From an uncultured Eubacteriales bacterium (lineage in GTDB: Bacteria > Bacillota > Clostridia > Lachnospirales > Lachnospiraceae), in the NCBI GenBank assembly GCA_949284175.1, contig CASDVE010000032.1:1-33869 (forward strand): a stretch of 33,869 nt of DNA, read 5' to 3'. The notes below the pieces were generated by a model. The model worked only from the letters and a program-made list of their open reading frames with translations, did not search any database and had not been told where the DNA came from. The position numbers and the translations under genes are program-made. This document shows, piece after piece, positions 16,690 through 23,614 of the stretch (position 1 is the stretch's first letter; each line of letters opens with the position of its first letter).

Positions 16690-17381
16690 GTAAGATAGTT
16701 GACGAAAGAATTGTCGCTTATATTAACTCTCTAAATCATAATGATAGGGACATAGTTTCAGCCATTGAAAAAGAGGCACTTGCAAACTATGTCCCAATTA
16801 TCCGTAAGGACACAAAAGAACTATTAAAAGTTCTAATCTGTATGAAAAAGCCACAGAGAGTCTTAGAGGTTGGAACAGCAGTAGGATTTTCTGCTATTTT
16901 TATGAGTGAATATTTACCAGAGGGTGCGACAATTACAACAATAGAAAAATATGAGCCAAGAATTATTGAGGCAAAAAAGAATTTTAAAAGAGCAGGAAAA
17001 GAAGGACAGATCACTTTGTTAGAAGGGGATGCAGAAGAAATTCTAAAGACATTAGAGCCTTCTTATGATCTGATTTTTATGGATGCTGCAAAAGGGCAGT
17101 ACATCCATTTTTTTAAGGAAGTTATGCGTTTACTTTCCAAAGATGGAGTTTTGATTTCGGATAATGTTTTACAAGATGGAGATGTGGTGCAGTCACGTTA
17201 CGGCGTCACAAGAAGAAACAGAACCATTCATAGTCGAATGAGAGAGTATCTTTACACATTAAAGAATATTGAAGAGCTGGAAACGGTTATTCTTCCTGTT
17301 GGTGATGGTGTGACTGTCAGTACAAGAGTGGAGAAAAAAGGAACTTCTTTGGTAGAAGAGGAAGAGGAAAAAGAGTTTTGA
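16686..17381 (+). CDS. trmR: tRNA 5-hydroxyuridine methyltransferase (O-methyltransferase family)
   Basis: 231-residue class I O-methyltransferase. Motif I is VLEVGTAVGFSAI, then TIEKYEPRIIEAKKNF, LIFMDAAKGQYIHFF and LISDNVLQDGDV with the metal-binding acidic residues. TrmR (YrrM) of B. subtilis methylates 5-hydroxyuridine at tRNA position 34 to 5-methoxyuridine. The assignment rests on this family match plus the next gene, a TrhP-type protein that makes the hydroxylated precursor. The C-terminal ~20 residues are a Glu-rich extension. The start overlaps the MltG-like gene by four bases, suggesting translational coupling. Confidence 0.87.
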   Translation: MSKIVDERIVAYINSLNHNDRDIVSAIEKEALANYVPIIRKDTKELLKVLICMKKPQRVLEVGTAVGFSAIFMSEYLPEGATITTIEKYEPRIIEAKKNFKRAGKEGQITLLEGDAEEILKTLEPSYDLIFMDAAKGQYIHFFKEVMRLLSKDGVLISDNVLQDGDVVQSRYGVTRRNRTIHSRMREYLYTLKNIEELETVILPVGDGVTVSTRVEKKGTSLVEEEEEKEF

Positions 17382-17435
17382 CATGAGAAGTTATGTCAAA
17401 TTTTGATATAGAAACATAGAAGATAAGAGTAAGAA

Positions 17436-17476
17436 AGGAGTCACATAGATTGGAAAAGTTTTTCTAGTTCTATGTG
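17436..17476 (+). promoter_or_regulatory. leader peptide and hairpin ahead of trhP
   Basis: AGGAG (17436-17440) stands nine bases before TTG 17450, which opens a five-codon frame (Met-Glu-Lys-Phe-Phe, stop at 17465-17467). CACATAGA (17442-17449) pairs perfectly with TCTATGTG (17469-17476), enclosing that frame. The trhP start lies 12 bases after the stem and has no ribosome site of its own. Confidence 0.45.
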
Positions 17477-17488
17477 TGAAATGAAACA

Positions 17489-18727
17489 ATGAGAAGAGAA
17501 ATTGAATTATTGATCCCCGCAAGTAGTCTTGAAGTTTTAAAGACAGGGGTAACATATGGTGCAGATGCCATTTATATTGGCGGTGAAATGTTTGGACTTC
17601 GTGCAAAAGCGAAGAATTTTTCCCATGATGAAATGAAAGAGGGAATTGAATACGCTCATGCTCATGGAGTAAAAGTATTTATTACAGCCAATATTTCTGC
17701 ACACAATTACGACATTGATGGTGTTTATGAATATTTTAACGAGTTAAAAGAATTAAAACCAGATGCCGTTATCGTTTCTGATGCAGGAATTTTTGCCATT
17801 GCAAGAGAAGTAATTCCTGAAATTGATATTCATATCAGCACACAGGCAAACAGCACAAATTATAAAACCTATCAATTCTGGTATAATTTAGGAGCAAAAC
17901 GTGTGGTAGCTGCTAGAGAGCTTTCTTTAGAAGAATTAAAAGAGATTCGTGCCAACATTCCAGAGGATATGGAAATTGAAGCCTTTATTCATGGTGCTAT
18001 GTGTATGTCCCATTCTGGAAGATGCCTGCTTAGCAACTACATGACAGGAAGAGATGCCAATCGTGGTGCTTGTACACATCCTTGTCGTTGGAAATATTCT
18101 ATCGTAGAAGAAAAACGTCCAGGGGAATATATGCCTGTCTATGAAAATGAAAGAGGAACTTATATTTTCAATTCCAAAGATTTGAATATGATCGAACATA
18201 TTCCAGAACTGGTAGAGGCAGGAGTTGATAGTTTTAAAATCGAAGGACGAATGAAAACAGCTCTTTATGTGGCAACCGTTGCAAGAACATATCGAAAAGC
18301 TATCAACGATTATTTAGAATCCGAAGAAAAGTATCGTGCAAATATGGATTACTATAAAAGCGAAATTTCAAAATGCACATACCGTCAGTTTACAACAGGA
18401 TTCTATTTTGGAAAAACAGACGAAAATAGTCAGATCTATGATAACAACACATATATTAAAGAATATACTTATATCGGTACAATCCAAGGAATCAATGAAG
18501 ATGGTCTTTATGAATTAGAACAAAGAAATAAGTTCTCTGTTGGAGAAACCATTGAAGTGATGATTCCGGATGGAAGAAATAAAGAAGTCGTTGTTAAGAG
18601 AATTCTTGATGAAGATGGAAGAGATATGGAAAGTGCACCACATTCTAAACAAAAAATCTTCGTTGAATTAGAAGAAGGATTAGAAATCGGTTGGTTACTT
18701 AGAAGAAAAGAAGAAGTAGAAGCATAG
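17489..18727 (+). CDS. trhP: U32 peptidase-like tRNA hydroxylation protein TrhP
   Basis: 412-residue U32-family protein. Such proteins (TrhP/YegQ; YrrN and YrrO in B. subtilis) are needed to hydroxylate U34 of tRNA using prephenate, and the adjacent trmR product adds the methyl group. It opens with the typical IELLIPASSLEVLKTGVTYGADAIYIGG. The U32 signature is EAFIHGAMCMSHSGRCLLSN, then GACTHPCRW; these four cysteines are the likely iron-sulfur ligands. The C-terminal beta domain runs from about residue 330. The start is fixed by an in-frame TGA 12 bases upstream of ATG 17489, yet no Shine-Dalgarno precedes it directly. B. subtilis has two such genes; I see one. Confidence 0.88.
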   Translation: MRREIELLIPASSLEVLKTGVTYGADAIYIGGEMFGLRAKAKNFSHDEMKEGIEYAHAHGVKVFITANISAHNYDIDGVYEYFNELKELKPDAVIVSDAGIFAIAREVIPEIDIHISTQANSTNYKTYQFWYNLGAKRVVAARELSLEELKEIRANIPEDMEIEAFIHGAMCMSHSGRCLLSNYMTGRDANRGACTHPCRWKYSIVEEKRPGEYMPVYENERGTYIFNSKDLNMIEHIPELVEAGVDSFKIEGRMKTALYVATVARTYRKAINDYLESEEKYRANMDYYKSEISKCTYRQFTTGFYFGKTDENSQIYDNNTYIKEYTYIGTIQGINEDGLYELEQRNKFSVGETIEVMIPDGRNKEVVVKRILDEDGRDMESAPHSKQKIFVELEEGLEIGWLLRRKEEVEA

Positions 18728-18741
18728 TATAAAAGTGAAAG

Positions 18742-18776
18742 GCTGTTTCACCGTAAAAGGCGGGAAACAGCTTTTC
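18742..18776 (+). terminator. terminator of the ireB-trhP run
   Basis: GCTGTTTC (18742-18749) pairs perfectly with GAAACAGC (18764-18771), followed by TTTT. It lies 33 bases before the GNAT gene, so that gene must rely on read-through or on a promoter I cannot see. Confidence 0.75.
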
Positions 18777-18808
18777 TCGTTTCGTAGCTGAAAAGAGGTG
18801 AAGTGTTT

Positions 18809-19258
18809 ATGAAAATACAAAAAGTAGAAAAAAACAAAAAGAGTTATTTAGAGCTTTTATTGCTTGCGGATGAACAAGAGTCCATGATTGATCGGTATTT
18901 AGAACGAGGAGAGATGTTTCTTTGTACGGATCAAGGTGAGGTGAAAGCAGAATGTGTTGTGACAAAAGAAGAACAAGGGATTTATGAGATTAAAAATCTT
19001 GCCACCGTTCCAACAGCACAAAAGCAGGGGTATGGAAGAGCATTAATAGACTTTGTTTTCTCTTATTACCAAGATTGTAACACCCTATATGTTGGAACAG
19101 GAGATTCACCCATGACAATTCCTTTCTATGAAAAATGTGGATTTCATCGTTCCCATATTGTAAAAGATTTTTTTCTTATGCACTATGATCATCCAATTTT
19201 TGAAGAAGGACAACAGTTGATTGATATGATCTATTTAAAAAGAGAAAGAATAAAATAA
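18809..19258 (+). CDS. GNAT family N-acetyltransferase
   Basis: 149-residue acetyltransferase. Acetyl-CoA motif A is IKNLATVPTAQKQGYGRALIDFVF (the Q-x-x-G-x-G/A turn is QGYGRA), and the C-terminal strand-helix is IPFYEKCGFHRS. MHYDHPIFEEGQQLIDMIYLKR completes the domain. The acceptor is unknown. ATG 18809 is preferred because GAGGTG lies eight bases before it; the GTG at 18803 is only two bases after that site. Confidence 0.87.
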   Translation: MKIQKVEKNKKSYLELLLLADEQESMIDRYLERGEMFLCTDQGEVKAECVVTKEEQGIYEIKNLATVPTAQKQGYGRALIDFVFSYYQDCNTLYVGTGDSPMTIPFYEKCGFHRSHIVKDFFLMHYDHPIFEEGQQLIDMIYLKRERIK

Positions 19259-19268
19259 TATAGAATAA

Positions 19269-19297
19269 TTGTTTTTTTTTATAGAATATAGTAGAAT
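19269..19297 (+). promoter_or_regulatory. promoter of the NfeD/SPFH pair
   Basis: TTGTTT at 19269-19274, 17-nt spacer with a T-rich start, TAGAAT at 19292-19297. It lies 55 nt before the NfeD-like start. Confidence 0.55.
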
Positions 19298-19351
19298 AGA
19301 AACAAACCAATAAAATATTCAGAAAAATCAGTGGGAAAGGGGAAGATAAAT

Positions 19352-19777
19352 ATGTTGGCAGTTTTTCTTTGGCTATTAGCGGCAGCTGTCTTTATTATCA
19401 TTGAGCTTGTAACATTGGGACTTACAAGCATTTGGTTTGCAGGTGGAGCGATTATAGCTGGAATCGGTGCTGCATTTAATATAGGATTTATTGGTCAACT
19501 CCTATTATTTGCAGTTGTTTCGGTGCTCTTGCTGATTTTTACAAGACCATGGGCAACAAAGCATATGATGAATCGCACAGTAAAAACAAATGTGGATAGT
19601 CTTATTGGGAAGCAGGCACAGGTCAAAGAAGAAATTGATAATAAAAAAGGGCAAGGAACTGCTGTTATCAATGGGCAGGAATGGATGGCTCGTTCAGAGA
19701 ATGATGACAACATAATTCCTGTTGGAACCAATGTCACAATTCAAAGAATATCTGGAGTAAAATTAATTGTTAAGTAG
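19352..19777 (+). CDS. NfeD-like membrane protein
   Basis: 141 residues with three hydrophobic segments (about 1-22, 25-45, 50-68) and then a soluble OB-fold domain of the NfeD type (VDSLIGKQAQVKEEIDNKKGQGTAVINGQEW... IPVGTNVTIQRISGVKLIV). NfeD proteins pair with SPFH/flotillin-like proteins in membrane microdomains, and the next gene, 12 bases away, is exactly that. This is the short class with no protease domain. ATG 19352 follows AAGGGGAAG; the GTG at 19331 has no site. Confidence 0.88.
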   Translation: MLAVFLWLLAAAVFIIIELVTLGLTSIWFAGGAIIAGIGAAFNIGFIGQLLLFAVVSVLLLIFTRPWATKHMMNRTVKTNVDSLIGKQAQVKEEIDNKKGQGTAVINGQEWMARSENDDNIIPVGTNVTIQRISGVKLIVK

Positions 19778-19789
19778 GAGGGATTCAAG

Positions 19790-20764
19790 ATGAGTGGAGC
19801 GTTTAATATTATCGGAACAATTTTTCTGATCTTTATTATTTTCCTTATTGTAATCATAGCTTTATCCTGTGTGAAAATTGTGCCACAGGCATCCGCTTAT
19901 GTGATTGAGCGTTTGGGTGCATATCAAGGTACATGGTCTGTGGGAATTCATTTTAAAGTTCCTTTTATTGATCGAGTAGCTCGTAGGGTGGTATTAAAAG
20001 AACAAGTGGTAGATTTTGCACCACAGCCAGTTATCACAAAGGATAATGTTACAATGCGAATTGATACGGTTGTCTTCTATCAGATTACCGATCCAAAACT
20101 TTTTGCATATGGGGTGGAAAATCCAATTATGGCGATTGAAAACTTAACCGCCACAACACTTCGTAACATCATCGGTGATTTAGAGCTTGACCAAACTTTG
20201 ACATCAAGAGAAACGATTAATACAAAAATGCGTGCTACCCTTGATATTGCAACTGACCCATGGGGAATCAAAGTGAATCGTGTTGAGTTAAAAAATATTA
20301 TTCCACCAGCAGCCATTCAAGATGCGATGGAGAAACAGATGAAAGCAGAGCGTGAAAGACGTGAAGCAATTCTTCGTGCAGAAGGAGAGAAGAAATCAGC
20401 GATTCTTCGTGCAGAAGGTAAGAAAGAGGCTTTAATTCTTGAGGCAGAAGCGGAAAAATCAGCAGCAATTCTTCGTGCAGAAGCACAAAAAGAAGCTACA
20501 ATTCGTGAAGCGGAAGGGCAAGCCGAAGCGATTTTAAGCATTCAAAAGGCAAATGCCGATGGACTTCGATTTTTAAAAGAGGCACATCCAGATGATGCAG
20601 TATTGCAATTGAAAAGTTTGGAGGCATTTGGAAAAGCGGCAAATGGAAGAGCGACTAAAATTATTATTCCATCTGAGATTCAAGGAATTGCAGGTCTTGT
20701 GAAATCGCTCACTGAAGTTGGAGCATCTGAAAAAGAAGAAGTTCAGATTCCAGAAAATAAATAA
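19790..20764 (+). CDS. SPFH/Band 7 membrane scaffold protein (QmcA/paraslipin type)
   Basis: 324 residues. One N-terminal membrane helix (about 7-28) leads into the SPFH/Band 7 domain (VPQASAYVIERLGAYQGTW, TIEDP-like VFYQITDPKLFAYGVEN, NIIGDLELDQTLTSRE, PWGIKVNRVELKNIIPP). A long coiled coil follows at about residues 180-260, made of Ala/Glu repeats such as ILRAEGEKKSAILRAEG. The C-terminus has LKSLEAFGKAANGRATKIIIP. Such proteins form large membrane rings and sit beside NfeD partners. GGAGGG precedes the ATG. It ends its unit; no clear terminator follows, only a long inverted repeat before truA. Confidence 0.93.
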   Translation: MSGAFNIIGTIFLIFIIFLIVIIALSCVKIVPQASAYVIERLGAYQGTWSVGIHFKVPFIDRVARRVVLKEQVVDFAPQPVITKDNVTMRIDTVVFYQITDPKLFAYGVENPIMAIENLTATTLRNIIGDLELDQTLTSRETINTKMRATLDIATDPWGIKVNRVELKNIIPPAAIQDAMEKQMKAERERREAILRAEGEKKSAILRAEGKKEALILEAEAEKSAAILRAEAQKEATIREAEGQAEAILSIQKANADGLRFLKEAHPDDAVLQLKSLEAFGKAANGRATKIIIPSEIQGIAGLVKSLTEVGASEKEEVQIPENK

Positions 20765-20791
20765 GCCATAATAACAAAAAATATATGGATC

Positions 20792-20863
20792 AGAGGAAAT
20801 CCCAATATAACACTCTTTTGGAAATAAGAAATACAAAGGAGGCTTGTATATTGGGATTTCTCT
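20792..20863 (+). repeat. 17-bp inverted repeat enclosing a Shine-Dalgarno-like sequence
   Basis: AGAGGAAATCCCAATATA (20792-20809) is complementary to TATATTGGGATTTCTCT (20847-20863) with one extra G in the left arm. The 37-nt interval contains AAAGGAGG at 20835-20842. It lies directly upstream of truA. No T run follows, so it is not a standard terminator. It may be a regulatory hairpin or a tiny inverted-repeat element. Confidence 0.6.
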
Positions 20864-20885
20864 AGGTTTATGAAATAGGAGGACT

Positions 20886-21623
20886 ATGAGAAATATTCGT
20901 TTGATCATTCGATATGATGGTACAAAGTACAATGGTTGGCAAAAACAGGGAAATACAGAGCAAACCATTCAAGGGAAGATGGAACAATTGTTGACAAAAA
21001 TGACAGGTGAATCCATTGAACTGGCTGGTTCTGGAAGAACGGATGCAGGGGTTCATGCGTTGGCTCAAGTGGCAAATTTTCATACCCATTCTTCTATGAC
21101 AGAGAAAGAAATGGCAGAATATATGCAAGAGTATTTGCCAAAAGATATTGGAATTGTAGAAGTAAAAGAAGTGGGAGAGCGGTTTCATAGCCGGCTAAAT
21201 GCAGTAAAAAAACAATATGAGTATCGCATTTATATGGGACAAGAAAATCCAGTATTTGAGAGGAAGTATTGTTGGCATATACAAGAACCTTTAAATGTGG
21301 AGGCTATAAAAAAAGCCAGTGAATCTTTCATTGGACAGCATGATTTTAAAAGTTTTTGTGGAAATAAAAAAATGAAAAAGTCCACAATAAGAAGAATTGA
21401 TGAGATTCAAGTAATAAAAGATGGAAATTGGCTTATACTGAGGTTTACAGGAAATGGATTTTTAATGAATATGGTGCGGATATTGACAGGCACTCTTGTG
21501 GAAGTTGGTCAAGGAAAGAAAGAAGTTCAAGATATGGAAAAAATTTTATTGGCGAAATCTCGTGAAAAAGCAGGAATGCTTGCACCAGCTCAGGGGTTAT
21601 TTTTAGTTAAAGTATGGTATTAA
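20886..21623 (+). CDS. truA: tRNA pseudouridine(38-40) synthase
   Basis: 245-residue TruA, which isomerises uridines 38-40 in the anticodon arm. It begins IRLIIRYDGTKYNGWQKQ. The catalytic aspartate is Asp53 in GSGRTDAGVHALAQ. FCGNKKMKKSTIRRI and GNGFLMNMVRILTGTLVEVGQGK are the later family motifs. Length is standard. AGGAGG lies four bases before the ATG. In many Firmicutes truA follows ecfT or rplQ-region genes; here it stands alone behind an inverted repeat. Confidence 0.96.
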   Translation: MRNIRLIIRYDGTKYNGWQKQGNTEQTIQGKMEQLLTKMTGESIELAGSGRTDAGVHALAQVANFHTHSSMTEKEMAEYMQEYLPKDIGIVEVKEVGERFHSRLNAVKKQYEYRIYMGQENPVFERKYCWHIQEPLNVEAIKKASESFIGQHDFKSFCGNKKMKKSTIRRIDEIQVIKDGNWLILRFTGNGFLMNMVRILTGTLVEVGQGKKEVQDMEKILLAKSREKAGMLAPAQGLFLVKVWY

Positions 21624-21631
21624 TAATTAAG

Positions 21632-21660
21632 TTGCTAAAATATTAAATATTCGTTATAAT
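21632..21660 (+). promoter_or_regulatory. promoter of the MarR gene
   Basis: TTGCTA at 21632-21637, 17-nt spacer, TATAAT at 21655-21660, about 43 nt before the start. Confidence 0.7.
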
Positions 21661-21703
21661 AAAGAAAGAGAAAAGATAGAAGGAAGAGAAAAGAGGGCTA
21701 TGG

Positions 21704-22210
21704 ATGGAGATTTCAAAAAAAAGATATGAGTTGTTTTGTGCTATGATGGAGGAAATTGATTTAGCGGGGAGATTGATGAATGAATATGATTCATTGCCAC
21801 ATGAATACAGTGGAGAAGTGCTTTATCAAGTGGAATCCCATGTGATTCAAGTCATTGGAAGAAATCCAGGAACAACGGCCACAGAGATTGCACAGATGCT
21901 TGGAAAGACAACCAGTGCCTGTTCTCAGTGTATAAAAAAACTGAGAAAAAAAGATTGGATTAAGCAGGTTAGAAATGAAGAAAATAATCGGCAATACAAT
22001 CTATACTTAACAGAACTTGGCTGGGATATTTTTCAAAAACATGAGCAGTTTGATCAAATTTGTTATGAAAGAAAATGTGAGATTTTAGAAAACTTTTCTG
22101 ACGAAGAGCTGGAAACCTATTTGGCAATTCAAAAAAAGATCAATGAAGGATTTCTTGATGATGTGAAATTTAGCAAAGCATCCTTTCAAACCATCGAGGA
22201 AAAGAAGTAA
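21704..22210 (+). CDS. MarR-type winged-helix regulator
   Basis: 168-residue DNA-binding protein. The winged helix spans about residues 38-112: VIQVIGRNPGTTATEIAQMLGKTTSACSQCIKKLRKKDWIKQVRNEENNRQYNLYLTELG is the MarR helix-turn-helix and wing. Long helices on both sides would form the dimer. It is monocistronic with its own promoter and a strong terminator, so its targets are not obvious from context. GATATGGA-like starts at 21700 and 21704 both follow AAGAGGG; I take the second. Confidence 0.82.
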   Translation: MEISKKRYELFCAMMEEIDLAGRLMNEYDSLPHEYSGEVLYQVESHVIQVIGRNPGTTATEIAQMLGKTTSACSQCIKKLRKKDWIKQVRNEENNRQYNLYLTELGWDIFQKHEQFDQICYERKCEILENFSDEELETYLAIQKKINEGFLDDVKFSKASFQTIEEKK

Positions 22211-22255
22211 AAAAGGGGTGTATGATAAAAGTTTCTTTTATCATACACCTCTTTT
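22211..22255. terminator. strong bidirectional terminator
   Basis: AAAAGGGGTGTATGATAAAAG pairs with CTTTTATCATACACCTCTTTT (one mismatch) around a TTT loop. T-rich ends on both strands let it stop both the MarR gene and the convergent Asn/Thr-rich gene. Confidence 0.88.
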
Positions 22256-22292
22256 AGAATGGTTATATATGCTTTTTAAAAAACGTTATTTC

Positions 22293-22493
22293 TTAAGATC
22301 TGTGGCAGTTAGAAGAACGATCCATAGCATTTTTTGCATTTTTGTTTGTTGCAGAACCAGTTTTATCTGTTGTTCTGTTTGCAGTTTTATCTGTTGTTTT
22401 ATTTGCAGTTTTGTTGATCACATGGTTAGAATCCGTTGTACGGTTAGCTGTGTAGTTATTAGATGTTTTGTTTGTGTTATAATTGTTTGCCAT
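22293..22493 (-). CDS. small Asn/Thr/Lys-rich protein
   Basis: 66 residues, not assigned to a family. The start is the minus-strand ATG at 22493, eight bases after a perfect AAAGGAGG; the longer frame upstream to 22574 has no such site. The sequence is low complexity with near-repeats of NKTANKTTDKTANRTTDKTG and ends with SSNCHRS. There is one cysteine and no hydrophobic core or signal peptide, so it is probably disordered. Short Asn-rich proteins of this style are common in spore-forming Clostridia and could be spore-associated, but that is a guess. An 8-bp hairpin (GAAGAAAC / GTTTCTTC, 22523-22555) lies in its leader. Confidence 0.65.
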   Translation of the reverse strand: MANNYNTNKTSNNYTANRTTDSNHVINKTANKTTDKTANRTTDKTGSATNKNAKNAMDRSSNCHRS

Positions 22494-22776
22494 GATAATG
22501 ACCTCCTTTAATTGTGGGAAATGAAGAAACGTATTAACTTGTAACTTGTTTCTTCTGGTTGTGAGTACATACATATTGTCTGTAATTTAAAAAGAAATAT
22601 TCATAAATCGTGTGGTTGATCTTGGTAATACGATATGGCAAAAATTAGGATAAATTATCTTTTATAAAAAAATAATTTGGAATAAAGGCAAAAAATTTGT
22701 CAAAATAAGGAAATTAAAATCAGAAAATATAAAGAACCTGTTAAAAAAATCAAAATAATTATTTTTTGTAATATGC

Positions 22777-22805
22777 TTGCATTTTATTTTTAACTGGGAT
22801 ATAAT
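22777..22805 (+). promoter_or_regulatory. strong promoter of the candidate small RNA
   Basis: TTGCAT at 22777-22782, 17-nt spacer, perfect TATAAT at 22800-22805. No gene follows within 200 nt; a terminator lies 83 nt on. Confidence 0.8.
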
Positions 22806-22811
22806 GTACGT

Positions 22812-22920
22812 GTATGAGAAGTACCCTTCAATTAAAATCTTCTTATACGATATAACCCCTTATTAATTATTTATACTCCCCTCAAAGCAGTCAGATGATT
22901 CCCTCATCTGACTGTTTTTC
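22812..22920 (+). ncRNA. candidate C-rich trans-acting small RNA
   Basis: Predicted transcript of about 108 nt with its own promoter and terminator and no convincing reading frame. A 5' hairpin pairs TATGAGAAG (22813-22821) with CTTCTTATA (22839-22847), leaving a loop with ACCCTTC. A single-stranded A/T-rich linker holds AACCCCTT (CCCC at 22856-22859) and CTCCCCTC (CCCC at 22878-22881). A perfect 11-bp terminator hairpin follows, whose loop is TTCCC. Four C-rich unpaired segments complementary to Shine-Dalgarno G runs are the hallmark of staphylococcal Rsa-type and RsaE/RoxS RNAs. It is not recognisable as 6S, SRP, RNase P or tmRNA. The rest of 22494-23030 holds only the leader of the minus-strand gene and A/T-rich sequence. 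Confidence 0.6.
22888..22919 (+). terminator. terminator of the candidate small RNA
   Basis: CAGTCAGATGA (22888-22898) pairs perfectly with TCATCTGACTG (22904-22914), loop TTCCC, followed by TTTTT. Confidence 0.9.
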
Positions 22921-23030
22921 TTGTGCATAAAAGTTATAAATCAAAAACTATATTTGCATTCGACAGTTTCTTTTATAAAAATTCGGAATATAATAAAAGT
23001 AAGGAACATAAGAATAGAAAGGGAACGTAT

Positions 23031-23336
23031 ATGTTTGAGCAAATTTCAATTAATGATGTTTTAAGATTTACAAAAGAAATGAAAGGGATTCTTATTGATT
23101 TGCGTTCAAAAGAAGAGTATCGCCAAGGGCACATTAAAGGTGCTATTAGCCTTCCTTTTGAACAGATAGAACAAGATGGTCTTCCATATGGAACGAATCA
23201 AACCATTGTTTTGTACTGCGAATATGGAATAAGAAGTATGAGGATGTCTAAGAAATTATTTGAAGAAGGATATCTTGTTGTGAATACAATTGGAGGTCTG
23301 AATCAGTATTCCGGACAATTAGAAAGAGGAGAATAA
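23031..23336 (+). CDS. rhodanese-like domain protein
   Basis: 101-residue single rhodanese domain. LIDLRSKEEYRQGHIKGAISLPF is the CH2A-type segment. The active-site loop is YCEYGIRSMRMSK, with the persulfide cysteine followed by the six-residue loop of the sulfurtransferase class. GGLNQYSGQL closes the domain. The acceptor is unknown. ATG 23031 follows AAAGGGA; the longer frame back to 22923 overlaps the small-RNA terminator and is not supported. A TATAAT at 22989-22994 may be its -10. Confidence 0.85.
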   Translation: MFEQISINDVLRFTKEMKGILIDLRSKEEYRQGHIKGAISLPFEQIEQDGLPYGTNQTIVLYCEYGIRSMRMSKKLFEEGYLVVNTIGGLNQYSGQLERGE

Positions 23337-23346
23337 GCAACCAACG

Positions 23347-23375
23347 TTGACAGGAAACAAAAGAAAAAGTACAAT
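23347..23375 (+). promoter_or_regulatory. near-consensus promoter upstream of the RlmL-like gene
   Basis: TTGACA at 23347-23352, 17-nt spacer, TACAAT at 23370-23375. It is the closest to consensus in the window and gives a leader of about 230 nt. Confidence 0.75.
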
Positions 23376-23381
23376 AGATCT

Positions 23382-23614
23382 GAAATTATTAATATAAAAT
23401 CAAATAAGAGATACTGACGTTTTACAAAAGATTTATTTCTTATCATTTTTTGTAAATAGAAAAAACAGTTAAATTAGATAGGGGAGGTTTAAAGGAAATC
23501 GCCCCTATTTATGCGAAAACAAGGATTTCAGTAGTTTATTTGCGAACTCAAGAAACTTGCATGGTTCTTAAGTTCGATGACAAAAATGCAATATGAAAAA
23601 GACTAGGAGAACAT
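23382..23614 (+). promoter_or_regulatory. structured leader of the RlmL-like gene
   Basis: Three inverted repeats stand in a row. TTTACAAAA (23421-23429) / TTTTGTAAA (23448-23456). ATAGGGG (23478-23484) / CCCCTAT (23502-23508), with further inner pairing and TTTATG after it. CGAACTCAAGAA (23543-23554) / TTCTTAAGTTCG (23565-23576) with one mismatch. No known riboswitch or T-box motif is recognisable. Confidence 0.5.

Noticed and set aside
20317..20541. Repetitive minus-strand frames opposite the SPFH gene.
   Set aside because: They mirror the Ala/Glu coiled-coil repeats of the + strand gene and have no ribosome sites.
22560..22680. Possible sporulation sigma promoter for the Asn/Thr-rich gene (TGAATA, and CATATCGTA on the minus strand).
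   Set aside because: Spacing and partner elements do not fit sigma-G or sigma-K consensus well enough to claim.
22810..22866. Short frame GTG...TAA (18 codons) in the candidate small RNA.
   Set aside because: There is no Shine-Dalgarno and it starts at or before the predicted transcription start. The hairpin and C-runs explain the sequence better.
22923..23030. Extended N-terminus for the rhodanese, starting at 22923.
   Set aside because: It would begin directly after the small-RNA terminator with no ribosome site, while ATG 23031 has AAAGGGA and fits the domain start.
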